Under the pieces are notes generated by a model, which was not told the DNA's origin, did no database searches, and was given only the letters and a program-made list of their open reading frames with translations. A stretch of 64,000 bases of DNA, from positions 29,136 through 93,135 of the forward strand of contig LJCX01000018.1 of the NCBI GenBank assembly GCA_001298545.1, read 5' to 3'. Shown here piece after piece: positions 48,968-57,160 of the stretch (the stretch's first letter is position 1; each line of letters starts with the position of its first letter). The position numbers and the translations under genes were made by a program. Source of the DNA: Actinobacteria bacterium OV320. Its GTDB lineage: Bacteria > Actinomycetota > Actinomycetes > Streptomycetales > Streptomycetaceae.

Positions 48968-49965
48968 ACGCCACCACCGCCAAGAAGTCGCCCCTCGTCA
49001 AGCTCGCCGCCTTTCTGTCCCTCGGCTCCGTTATCTGGACCACCTGGAGCCTGTTCGACCTCCTCGGCGCTGGCCCGGCCGGCATCACCGTCGCCGCGTG
49101 CGCCGACGCCGTGTGGGGATCCGTCATCTACGCCGAATACCGCGGCGTCCGGGTCGCGGGCAGAAGGTGGCCGGTAGCCCTCTTCGGGTGGGCCTCCCTG
49201 ATCGCGGTCGCCGTGTTCCTCGTCTGGCACGGCATCGCCGACAGCAACCTCGCCATGGCCGGCGCCGGACCGTTCCTCCCCCTCGGCGCCAAGGTCATCT
49301 GGGTCCTCGCTATCGCCGACATGCGCGACCCCGCCGCCCTCACCGATGAAGAGAAGACCACCCTCGCCGCAATGGAACGCGGCCTGGCCTTCGAAGAGGC
49401 GCAGCACGCCACAGAGATGCGGCGCCGCACGATGCTTGCTGAGCTCCTCATGTCCGAGGTGTCCGTCGACTTCGACATCGAGCTGATGCGGCAGAACCGG
49501 ACCCGCGAACTGCACCGCCGCCGCCCCCTCGAGCTGACCGCCGGTGATACGCCCCGCATCACGCATCACGACAGCGATACGGACCAGGTCGACGATGCGC
49601 CCCACAGCCCCGACGCATCTACCGTCCTCGGCGTATCAGCAGCGCCCCACCGCCCGGCCCGAACCCTCACCGCCCGTACCGATGCGGTCAGTGAAGCCGC
49701 AGCTCACACCCACGATGCGCCCCAGATGCCCACCACCCCCGCCCGGCCCGCGGCGCCTCGCATCACCGATGCGGCGCTTCGCCTCGAGGGCCTCTCCAAG
49801 GCCGCCGCAGTCCGCGTGGTACGCGATGCGCTCCCCACCGCATCAGCGCCTCAGATCGCGGAGCGCCTCGCGCATCACGGAATCGACGCGAGTGATGCGT
49901 ACGTCCGCACCGTCCTGTCCCGCGAGAAGCAGCAGCGACCCGCCAGCGACGGCGGCTACCTCTAA
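48964..49965 (+). CDS. Spd-like membrane protein carrying a repeat-rich 3' part
   Basis: 333 residues from GTG 48964, GTGA overlap. N-terminal half has four membrane helices (AAFLSLGSVIWTTWSLF, AGITVAACADAVWGSVIY, ALFGWASLIAVAVFLVW, AKVIWVLAIADM), like DUF2637/Spd proteins of Streptomyces plasmids. The soluble C-terminal half ends in an HTH-like segment (AAVRVVRDALPTASAPQIAE). Its DNA is crowded with GATGCG/CGCATC words (see separate entry). Confidence 0.65.
   Translation: MNATTAKKSPLVKLAAFLSLGSVIWTTWSLFDLLGAGPAGITVAACADAVWGSVIYAEYRGVRVAGRRWPVALFGWASLIAVAVFLVWHGIADSNLAMAGAGPFLPLGAKVIWVLAIADMRDPAALTDEEKTTLAAMERGLAFEEAQHATEMRRRTMLAELLMSEVSVDFDIELMRQNRTRELHRRRPLELTAGDTPRITHHDSDTDQVDDAPHSPDASTVLGVSAAPHRPARTLTARTDAVSEAAAHTHDAPQMPTTPARPAAPRITDAALRLEGLSKAAAVRVVRDALPTASAPQIAERLAHHGIDASDAYVRTVLSREKQQRPASDGGYL
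49546..49899. repeat. GATGCG/CGCATC cluster, candidate transfer (clt) locus
   Basis: Twelve exact copies within 345 bp (starts 49555, 49562, 49594, 49614, 49681, 49714, 49759, 49768, 49825, 49839, 49871, 49894) plus three GATACG/CGTATC variants (49546, 49576, 49632). Five belong to the octamer GTGATGCG or its complement. A rough composition-based estimate expects about 0.2. Copies fall in all three codon frames and impose rare GAT and GCA codons, so the signal is in the DNA. Confidence 0.75.
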
Positions 49966-49988
49966 CCCGCCCAGAAGGAGAACCACCG

Positions 49989-50183
49989 ATGGATCAGCGC
50001 GTGTTCGGCCCGTACTACGGCACCCCGCCCGAGGACCGCAGTCCCCGCCCCACGATCGTCATCGCCCCACCCGCCGTGCCGCGCGCCACGACCAGACGGC
50101 AGGACCCGCGGATCACGAAGCGGCGCCTGCTCCTCGCCGTACGTCAGCTGACCAAACGCACCGCACCCCAGAACCGCCCCTGA
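49989..50183 (+). CDS. Small basic protein
   Basis: 64 residues, AGAAGGAG upstream. Pro/Arg-rich, ends with a basic helix (RLLLAVRQLTKRTAPQ). Function unknown. Confidence 0.5.
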   Translation: MDQRVFGPYYGTPPEDRSPRPTIVIAPPAVPRATTRRQDPRITKRRLLLAVRQLTKRTAPQNRP

Positions 50184-50219
50184 CCAGCACCAACACCCCA
50201 CCGAGAAGGGAGGCCGACC

Positions 50220-50738
50220 ATGGCCCTGACCCAGCAGATCGGACAGCGGGCGGCGCCCACCAGCGCCGCACCCGTGCGGCCCGCACCCGCACCCGCACCC
50301 GCGCGCGGGCCGGCCACGGCCCCCCGCCCCGCCCCCGTAGCCCCCGACTACCCCTCCCGCCTGCACCTCCTCATCCCGCCCGGCGTCCGCAACCAGATGG
50401 CTGCCTGGGGCCTGTGGCAGAACCCCATCCCGCTCATCCCCTCCGACCACCTCGCCCAGACGCTCGCCGTCCTCGAGCGCCACGGATGGGGCAAGTCCCT
50501 GGACTTCTCCCCGACGGGCCGCATGTGCATCCGCGGCGCCCAGACCCTCCTCCAGCACACCGGACACGTCACCCCGACCTCACGGAACCGGGCCGTCGAC
50601 TACATGCAGCAGACCCTCCGCGAACACCGCATCCACGAACCCTTCTTCGCCTGGAACGACCACACCGACCGCACATTCGAGCAGGTCAGCGACCTGCTCA
50701 CCCTGTCCGCGCACGCAGCCCGCAAGAACGGAGAATAA
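50220..50738 (+). CDS. DUF6197-like protein
   Basis: 172 residues. Disordered Pro/Ala N-terminus (about 45 residues); then a domain with MCIRGAQTLLQHTGH and PFFAWNDHTDRTFEQVSDLL, which follows the DUF6197 layout (Cys, RGA, WND, then a V-xx-LL helix). Found in Streptomyces genomes and mobile elements; function unknown. Confidence 0.6.
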   Translation: MALTQQIGQRAAPTSAAPVRPAPAPAPARGPATAPRPAPVAPDYPSRLHLLIPPGVRNQMAAWGLWQNPIPLIPSDHLAQTLAVLERHGWGKSLDFSPTGRMCIRGAQTLLQHTGHVTPTSRNRAVDYMQQTLREHRIHEPFFAWNDHTDRTFEQVSDLLTLSAHAARKNGE

Positions 50739-50744
50739 GCCCCC

Positions 50745-51338
50745 ATGTCCCCCGAGGAATTCCACAACGAATTCGCCCCCGAATTCGCGCCCGAGACCAG
50801 CGCATACGGGAACACCGTGTATCCGGTGAAGCCCGGTCTGACCAGGCGTGGAAAGGTTGCCCTGGCTGTCGGCGTCACGGTCATTGCGAGCGGAGGAATG
50901 CTGACCTGGCAGCACTACTCCGCGCAGGCCCAGGAGAACGGGATCAAGGCACAGGAACTCGCCCTGAAGCAGCAGGAACTGCGCATCCAGGAACTGAAGG
51001 AAATCAACAAGGCGACCGCTGCTCAGAGTAAGGAGCAGGACGCCGAGGACGCCGACCGGAAGAAGTTCGTCGACGCCTGCGTGCAGGCCGACAAGAGCCT
51101 CATCGGGAAGCAGATGGGCGTCAAGTACAGCTCCGTCGTCGCCGACTGCCAGGCCCAGTATCAGGGCGGTCAGACCAGCGTGGCCGGGGCTGACATGGCA
51201 GCGGTCGGGGCCGCTGCGGGCACCGTCGGTGGTGGTGGAGCCAGCATCAACTCCACGGGCCTCCTGGCCATCGCGGCCGGCGGTGGCGTCCTTGTTCTGG
51301 TGGCCGCACGCCGCACCAAGAAGGTCAACGCAAAGTAA
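50745..51338 (+). CDS. Membrane coiled-coil protein
   Basis: 197 residues. One membrane helix at about 38-58 (VALAVGVTVIASGGMLTW), a periplasmic-side coiled coil (AQELALKQQELRIQELKEIN), a small Cys-pair domain (FVDACVQADKSL ... VADCQAQY), and a second hydrophobic C-terminal helix. The shape suggests an envelope component of the transfer machinery. Confidence 0.6.
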   Translation: MSPEEFHNEFAPEFAPETSAYGNTVYPVKPGLTRRGKVALAVGVTVIASGGMLTWQHYSAQAQENGIKAQELALKQQELRIQELKEINKATAAQSKEQDAEDADRKKFVDACVQADKSLIGKQMGVKYSSVVADCQAQYQGGQTSVAGADMAAVGAAAGTVGGGGASINSTGLLAIAAGGGVLVLVAARRTKKVNAK

Positions 51339-51348
51339 CCGTTGATGT

Positions 51349-51465
51349 TCATTCCTCACTCACTGACACCGCTGGATGCCCAGGATCCGGGTCCCACATG
51401 ACCGGCCGCCAGGGCATCCACGGAAGGAATGAATGAGGAATGAAGTGACAGAGAGTGAGGAATGA
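51349..51465 (+). promoter_or_regulatory. TGAGGAATGA repeat region before 51465
   Basis: TGAGGAATGA occurs at 51434-51443 and 51456-51465 (22 bp apart) and inverted at 51349-51358. The last copy overlaps the ribosome site and start codon, so a bound protein could block translation or transcription of the downstream genes. Confidence 0.6.
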
Positions 51466-53177
51466 TGGCGACCGACACGGTCCCCGCAGCGGTCCCCATG
51501 CCGCCCGAACCGCCGAACGGGACGCCGGCTGCAACGAACCACACCACCCCCGGCAGAGGCTTCCTGGCATCCATGGTGGCCGCCGTGGAACCCGCCCGCC
51601 CCACCACCTTCGACCTCGCCCCCACCCCCGACACCACCACCAGCGACACCCCGGACGGGGTACTGGACCGCTCCACCCCCGGCATGTCCTCAGCCTCCTT
51701 CCGCGGCACCCAGGACGCCGCCGAAAAGGACCCGTCCGGCGAAAAGCGCAAGGCCCAGGGATCCGTCTGGAAAGCGTGGTGGCTGGCGGGTGCGCAGCGC
51801 TGGGCGAAGGGCGGCGGAACCGCCAACAAGCGCCTCGACCTGCACAAGGCCAGGGCCCAGTCCCACCAGGTGAAAGAAGCCCGGACGACGACCGTCAACA
51901 AGTCCGGCGGATTCCCCATCCGTAATTCCGGATCTGCCGGTGGTGGCGCGAAAGGAATCGACAGGAAGCCCGCCCCGAATAGCGGCGGGAAAGGCCCGGT
52001 CAACGCGTCTGGTAACCGTTCCGGTGGTGCTGGATTGGGCGGGTCCGGAGGCGGTGCGGGCAGGCAGTCCGGCGGCCAGAAGACGCCCGTCGTGAAGCAG
52101 CAGCCGGCCGCCAAGCACCAGGGGAAGGGCACGCCGGGCGCGGGCGGCGCGGGCTCCGCAGGCGGAAACTCCGGCACCGGCGCAAGCAAGGGCAGCGGCG
52201 GCCACGACACCAAGACGAAAACCCACGGTGACAAGACCTCCGGCAAGACACCCGGAACCGGCAGCGGCACCAGCACCAGCGCGGGCGGCTCCGGGAAGCA
52301 GGGATCGTCCGGGAAGAACGGCACCACGGGCAAGGACGGACACTCCGGCACCACCGGATCCGACGGCCGCCGAACCGCCGACGCCCAGGGCCAGGGCCAG
52401 GGACAGGGAGACGACACGGCCACCCGCAAGGGCAAGAAGCCCGGCGAGCAGCACGACACCCGGACCCCGCTCGAGAAGTCCCGCGAAACCGGCCACAAAG
52501 ACGGCAGCACCGTCCGCGACGTCGTCGACCACGTCATGGCATACGTCGACGGCGGAGTCGACGGCTGGCACGACAAGAAGGCCCAGAACGCCAAGGAACA
52601 CGCCCGCCTCGACAAGGCCTACGACGACCGCATGACGAAGACCGGACGCGACCAGGCCACCACCACAGCCGACCAGGAGGACGACGGAGTGTCCACGGAC
52701 ATCAAGCCCCTCACCGTCAAGAACATCGACGCCAACACCCTCACCCTGGGCACCGACGCCACCCGCCCCACCATCGGCCGCCGCGAACTGCGCAACTTCA
52801 AGCAGTACGAATCCAAGCTCGAGGAGAAGTCGACCAACCTCGACAAGATCGCCGAAGCATGCACCCTGCTGGAGAAGGAAGCCGAGAACGAAGCCCGGGA
52901 ATGCCAGACCCTGGCCGAGCAGGCCAAGAGCATCGAAGGCGGCGAAAAGCTCCTGGCCACACTCAACCGGCTCACCGACGCGGCGAAGAACCAGGCCACG
53001 GAAGCCAGCGAACTCACCCGGCGCGCCCAGCGCGCCGCGGAACTGTGCAAGTCCGTCCTCGCCAACATCCAGACCCGGTACACGCCCCTGTACAAGGCCG
53101 TCGTCGACAGCGACGAGATCAAGCCCGCCGAACTGCGCTTCTACAACGACAAGGGCGTCTACGCCACCGCCGCCTGA
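51465..53177 (+). CDS. Large Gly/Ser/Lys-rich transfer-operon protein
   Basis: 570 residues from ATG 51465 (ATG 51462 also in frame). N-terminal ~110 residues are polar. Residues about 140-345 are low complexity, rich in Gly, Ser, Lys, Gln and Thr (e.g. GGSGGGAGRQSGGQK). The C-terminal third is a helical/coiled domain (LRNFKQYESKLEEKSTNLDK, LLATLNRLTDAAKNQATEAS). No enzymatic motif. Could form a flexible scaffold for the transfer channel. Confidence 0.6.
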   Translation: MATDTVPAAVPMPPEPPNGTPAATNHTTPGRGFLASMVAAVEPARPTTFDLAPTPDTTTSDTPDGVLDRSTPGMSSASFRGTQDAAEKDPSGEKRKAQGSVWKAWWLAGAQRWAKGGGTANKRLDLHKARAQSHQVKEARTTTVNKSGGFPIRNSGSAGGGAKGIDRKPAPNSGGKGPVNASGNRSGGAGLGGSGGGAGRQSGGQKTPVVKQQPAAKHQGKGTPGAGGAGSAGGNSGTGASKGSGGHDTKTKTHGDKTSGKTPGTGSGTSTSAGGSGKQGSSGKNGTTGKDGHSGTTGSDGRRTADAQGQGQGQGDDTATRKGKKPGEQHDTRTPLEKSRETGHKDGSTVRDVVDHVMAYVDGGVDGWHDKKAQNAKEHARLDKAYDDRMTKTGRDQATTTADQEDDGVSTDIKPLTVKNIDANTLTLGTDATRPTIGRRELRNFKQYESKLEEKSTNLDKIAEACTLLEKEAENEARECQTLAEQAKSIEGGEKLLATLNRLTDAAKNQATEASELTRRAQRAAELCKSVLANIQTRYTPLYKAVVDSDEIKPAELRFYNDKGVYATAA

Positions 53178-53201
53178 CCCCGCCCCAGGAAGGACCCGAC
53201 C

Positions 53202-53585
53202 ATGTCGACAGACCTCACCTACAAGGCCCTGCTGCGGGCCGTGCAGAACAAACAGCAGACCCTGGCCCGCAACGCCGAGAACGTGAAGCAGGCCGCGGAC
53301 ACCATCACCCAGTACGCCGACGACACCGCGAAAGACGCCGACACTCTGGGCGCCAAGTCCGTCGACCGTGACTCGATCGCCGAATGCCAGGAACTCGCCA
53401 GGACCATCCGCGGCGTGTCCGAGACCGCCCACACCTACGCCGCGAAGGGCGCCGACACCGCCAAGGCCGCCAAAGCCGCAGCAGACCAGGCCCGCAGCAC
53501 CCACGGCGGCTTCCAGGAAGCCTTCGACCGCTCCAGCATCACCGGCCTCGAGGACGTCAGCCGCGACTGGCTCGAGCAGGAATAA
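53202..53585 (+). CDS. Helical protein of transfer operon
   Basis: 127 residues, AGGAAGGA upstream. Entirely coiled-coil in character (NKQQTLARNAENVKQAADTI); resembles the C-terminal domain of its neighbour, so the two may form a complex. Confidence 0.55.
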   Translation: MSTDLTYKALLRAVQNKQQTLARNAENVKQAADTITQYADDTAKDADTLGAKSVDRDSIAECQELARTIRGVSETAHTYAAKGADTAKAAKAAADQARSTHGGFQEAFDRSSITGLEDVSRDWLEQE

Positions 53586-53653
53586 CACCCACCCGCCACC
53601 GGCGGCCCGAACCCGCGGGCCGCCACCCCACTTGAAGACGAGGAGCCCCACCC

Positions 53654-55996
53654 GTGTCCACGAACACCCACTCCGCGCCGCGCACCGAACCCGCGGAGCG
53701 GGCCGCCGCCCTCGGCCAGACCCTCCTGCCCGTCGCCGCCGGCGCCCTCGCGCCGATGCTCGACCCCTCCGCCGCCGTCATCGCCGGCGGCGCCTACCTG
53801 GCCGGTGCAGCCCTCGTGTACGCCAACTTCACCAGCCAGCTCGGCACCTGGGCCGACGACCTCCCCGCCATCGACATCGCCCGCAAACACCGCGACACCC
53901 TCGGCATCGCCACCCTCACCACCGGCATGGCCCTCGGCGTCGGCATCACCGGCGGTCCCCAGGCCACCGAACTCCTCATGGCCGGCGTCACCCAGATCGC
54001 CACCCAGCCGCTGCCCGCGATCCTGTCCCTCGGCTGGCTGGCAGGCGTCGCCCTGGTCCCGGTCAAGCTCCGCAACGTCCTCGGACGCAAGAAGGCCAAG
54101 ACCGCCCCCGCCGGTACCGCCGCACCCCTCAATCAGGGGCCCGCCGCCCCCATCACCCTCGCCGACCAGATCATGGCCTCCTGGGACGTCCACATCTCCC
54201 ACCCCGACAAGGGAACCCACCGCCACCAGATCCTCACCGACGTCACCGTCTACACCGACCGATGGACCGGCCGCATCATCGCCCCCTCCGGCGCCTCCGT
54301 GAACGTCAGCAAGGAAGCCGTCTCCTCCGTCTACAAGAAGAACGCCGGATGGATCACCATCCAGCACGGCGACCACGCCGGCGAAGCCCTCATCACCGTC
54401 TCCCACAACGCGCCCGCCGACCTCGACCCCAACACCCTCGAAGGCGCCTGGAAGAAGCGCGTGGCCTGCACCGGCGGCACCATGCCGAAAACCCACCTCG
54501 AAAAGGTCACCGACGACCCCAACACCGGAGGCAAGGCCGCCTGGGTCATCGCCGACGACGACATGCGCGGCGCCCTCAAAGCCCCCGACCTCATCGACCT
54601 CGCCGGCGACCTCCGCAAGTCCCCCCTCCTGATCTCCTACGAACCCAACTCCACAAATGTCCGCAAGGCGATCATCCGTGTCATGGATGCCAACCCCCTC
54701 GAGGCAGGCCACGACTTCCAGGGCCTGGACTCCATGAAGGCCTCCGCCGGCGGCTGGTTCCCCATCGGCAAAATCATCTCCGGCCACCCGGCACGCTTCC
54801 AGATGTTCGACCCCGCCCTCGGCGCACTCCACATCGTCATCGCCGGCACCACCGGCAGCGGCAAGGGCGGAGCCGTCCAGGTCGTCTGCCTCGGCTACCA
54901 CGCCAACGGCGCCGCCATCCTCTACGCCGACCCCAAAGGCGCATCCAACCCCGCCATCCCGAAAATGGCCGCCTACTCCGGCCTCCAAAAACACGGCGCT
55001 CTCGGCGCCATGCGCATCTCTTACTGGGTCCTCCAGCACCGCATCGAGGAGGCCAGCAAGTACGACCTGAAGAACTTCCAACCTTCCAAGATGCGCCCCT
55101 GGTGCCCCACCGTCCTCGACGAAGCACCACAGATGCTCGGCCCCAAGGTCCCCAACCGTGCCGAGGCCGTCCACATCGTCAAAGCCGGCGCCAGCCTCGG
55201 CCGATCCATGGGCATGCCCTGGGCCCTCATCACCCAGACCGTCAACCTCGACCAGATGGGCGGAGAACAGGCCATCCGCGCCAACCTCCTCGCCGGCGGA
55301 GCATGGATCATCCTCCGGACCGACTCCGACCAGGTCAACCTCGGCGACCTCCCCACCGGATTCGAAGGCATCGACCCCTCCAAGATCCCCGCCGTCTGGC
55401 CCACCGAAGACGAATCCCTCATCTACGACCCCGACATCCCCGAGAACGACCCCCGCCGCACCTTCGGCCTCGGCTACCTCGCCACCCCCGGCGGCCGCGC
55501 CGGCATGATGCGCATCGACACCCTCGAAGACGCCACCCCCCACACCCGCCCCGACCTCGTCGCCGTCCCCGAAGACGTCCCCTGGTGGGGCGACGAAGCC
55601 AAGATGGAAGAACTCGCCAACACCCCCCTGCCCGGCTTCGAGGAGAAGGGCGACGGAAGCGACGACGAAGACGGCGGCTCCCGCCAAGTCATCGCCACCG
55701 GCATGACCTTCCAGAAGAAAGACGCCACCGCGGAAGAGAAGATCCTCACCGCGCTCCGCGACGAAGCCGACCCCATCCACCTCGACTACCTCAACGGCGG
55801 CAACGACATCGACCCCGACGACTTCGAGATCACCTACACAGACCGGACCGCCCTCCTCACCACCACCGGCCTGAAGGAAGGCACCTTCGCTAACGCCCTC
55901 GGCAAGCTCGAGACAGCAGGCAAAATCCACCGGATCGCGGAAGGCAAGACCGTACGCGTCGGCCTCGGCCGGCCCATCGACGACACAGCCGCGTAG
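53654..55996 (+). CDS. FtsK/SpoIIIE-like conjugative DNA translocase (TraB-type)
   Basis: 780 residues from GTG 53654. N-terminal membrane segments (AVIAGGAYLAGAALVYANF, ATLTTGMALGVGITGG, LPAILSLGWLAGVALVPV) precede a RecA-like motor with Walker A AGTTGSGKGG (about 396-405) and Walker B CPTVLDEAPQM (about 484-494). The C-terminus carries a small winged helix (ALLTTTGLKEGTFANALGKL) like the FtsK gamma domain, which reads 8-bp DNA words. In Streptomyces plasmids a single such protein moves double-stranded DNA between mycelia. Marks this element as conjugative. Confidence 0.92.
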   Translation: MSTNTHSAPRTEPAERAAALGQTLLPVAAGALAPMLDPSAAVIAGGAYLAGAALVYANFTSQLGTWADDLPAIDIARKHRDTLGIATLTTGMALGVGITGGPQATELLMAGVTQIATQPLPAILSLGWLAGVALVPVKLRNVLGRKKAKTAPAGTAAPLNQGPAAPITLADQIMASWDVHISHPDKGTHRHQILTDVTVYTDRWTGRIIAPSGASVNVSKEAVSSVYKKNAGWITIQHGDHAGEALITVSHNAPADLDPNTLEGAWKKRVACTGGTMPKTHLEKVTDDPNTGGKAAWVIADDDMRGALKAPDLIDLAGDLRKSPLLISYEPNSTNVRKAIIRVMDANPLEAGHDFQGLDSMKASAGGWFPIGKIISGHPARFQMFDPALGALHIVIAGTTGSGKGGAVQVVCLGYHANGAAILYADPKGASNPAIPKMAAYSGLQKHGALGAMRISYWVLQHRIEEASKYDLKNFQPSKMRPWCPTVLDEAPQMLGPKVPNRAEAVHIVKAGASLGRSMGMPWALITQTVNLDQMGGEQAIRANLLAGGAWIILRTDSDQVNLGDLPTGFEGIDPSKIPAVWPTEDESLIYDPDIPENDPRRTFGLGYLATPGGRAGMMRIDTLEDATPHTRPDLVAVPEDVPWWGDEAKMEELANTPLPGFEEKGDGSDDEDGGSRQVIATGMTFQKKDATAEEKILTALRDEADPIHLDYLNGGNDIDPDDFEITYTDRTALLTTTGLKEGTFANALGKLETAGKIHRIAEGKTVRVGLGRPIDDTAA

Positions 55997-56012
55997 ACAG
56001 CGACCGAAGCGA

Positions 56013-56044
56013 CCGGCCCCCGGACACCACCGTCCGGGGGCCGG
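56013..56044 (+). terminator. Strong hairpin after the transfer operon
   Basis: 13-bp arms CCGGCCCCCGGAC and GTCCGGGGGCCGG. Ends the conjugation operon 17 bp after the translocase stop. Confidence 0.75.
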
Positions 56045-56302
56045 CGCGTGCACAGGGGATACCAGCCCAGACAGACCCCCAGAACTGCGCCACCATCAAA
56101 CGTGTCGGCCCGAACGGGGGTGAGCCCGGTGTCCCCGCGCCCAACTCGCCCCCGACGGGCCGACACACCCCCCGCATATATGCACCCACCCCGGGCATCA
56201 GCCCACCACGACTCGGGACGCCCACCCCCAGACGCCCCGAGCACCCGACGGCCCCGCACACGACCAATCCCCCCGGTCGCAGTGCGGGGCCGCTCCCATT
56301 CC

Positions 56303-56530
56303 TCAGCCGTAGTAGTCATCCGTATACACCGGCCCCGACGGCTCGTCCTCACACCCCTCGGACCGATCCGGCGTCCCATGCATGACCACCAAGCTGTACC
56401 CCCGCGGCAGACCACACCCCTTATCCGCCCACTGCCCAGCCATCGCCGTCCACGCAATCAGCACCACCAGAACAGCCACAATCTTCACCGTGCGCGAAGG
56501 CCGCCAGCCCCGCTTCTCAGACTCCGTCAT
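56303..56530 (-). CDS. Small single-span membrane protein
   Basis: 75 residues from ATG 56530, the lone leftward gene between transfer and packaging modules. One hydrophobic helix (VKIVAVLVVLIAWTAMAG), two cysteines outside. The 250 bp downstream (56045-56302) shows no gene. Could be a superinfection or inhibitory factor; not recognised. Confidence 0.5.
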   Translation of the reverse strand: MTESEKRGWRPSRTVKIVAVLVVLIAWTAMAGQWADKGCGLPRGYSLVVMHGTPDRSEGCEDEPSGPVYTDDYYG

Positions 56531-56557
56531 GCCGCGCAGCATCCCCCCACCACCCGG

Positions 56558-56615
56558 GCAGGGGGAACGCTTCAGCCCAAATCGGCGATCATCTGTGACA
56601 AGGCGCGGGGCCGAC
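56558..56615 (+). promoter_or_regulatory. Two-box late promoter candidate 1 (small terminase)
   Basis: Box 1 GCAGGGGGAA at 56558, box 2 TGTGACAAGGCGCGGGGCC at 56594, 36 bp start to start; ends 29 bp before the ATG at 56645. Confidence 0.65.
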
Positions 56616-56644
56616 AATCACACACGAGCGGGAGCCCCACCGCC

Positions 56645-57160
56645 ATGAGCGCTTCAACGGATCAGCAAGCCGAGACCTTGGCCCGACGCACCGCACTGAT
56701 CGCACTGCGGCGCCAACGGCCCAAAATTTCCTTCAGCTCCGACGAGGTCCTGGCCCTCGGCTACTCCTCCGACAGTGCAGCCCGAAAGGACTTCTACCGC
56801 GCCCTGGAGCAGCGTCGGAAAGACCTGAAGATCGAGGTCACCGCCTTCCGGGAAGAGCAGAACGAGATCATCGACCAACTCCTGGAAACGCACCTCCCAC
56901 CGGCAGTCGACGGTGACATCAAGGCCAGCGAACTCGTCCTCAAGCTCCTCGAGCGGCAGGCCAAGCTCAACGGCTGGGAAGAAGCCCTGAAGGCGGAGCT
57001 GTCCGGGCCGAACGGCGGCCCCGTCCCCATCCGCGGCGCCTCCCTTGCCCAGCTCCGCGAACTGATCCGTACAGCAGGCGACCCCGACGAGGACGACGAG
57101 GAAGAGGACCTGGGCGACGACACCGACGGTGACGCGGATGACGACAGCGACGACGCCTGA
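56645..57160 (+). CDS. Terminase small subunit (probable)
   Basis: 171 residues. N-terminal helix-turn-helix-like region (SFSSDEVLALGYSSDSAARK, DFYRALEQRRKDL) then a helical core, and a very acidic C-terminus. Overlaps the large subunit gene by 32 bp, as small terminases commonly do. Would bind the pac or cos site. Confidence 0.72.
   Translation: MSASTDQQAETLARRTALIALRRQRPKISFSSDEVLALGYSSDSAARKDFYRALEQRRKDLKIEVTAFREEQNEIIDQLLETHLPPAVDGDIKASELVLKLLERQAKLNGWEEALKAELSGPNGGPVPIRGASLAQLRELIRTAGDPDEDDEEEDLGDDTDGDADDDSDDA

Noticed and set aside
53368..55893. 841-codon alternate rightward frame
   Set aside because: Arg/Pro/His-rich sequence typical of a shifted frame.
53435..56053. 872-codon leftward frame opposite the translocase
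   Set aside because: Gly/Val/Asp-rich antisense artefact of GC-biased codons; the plus strand has Walker A and B.
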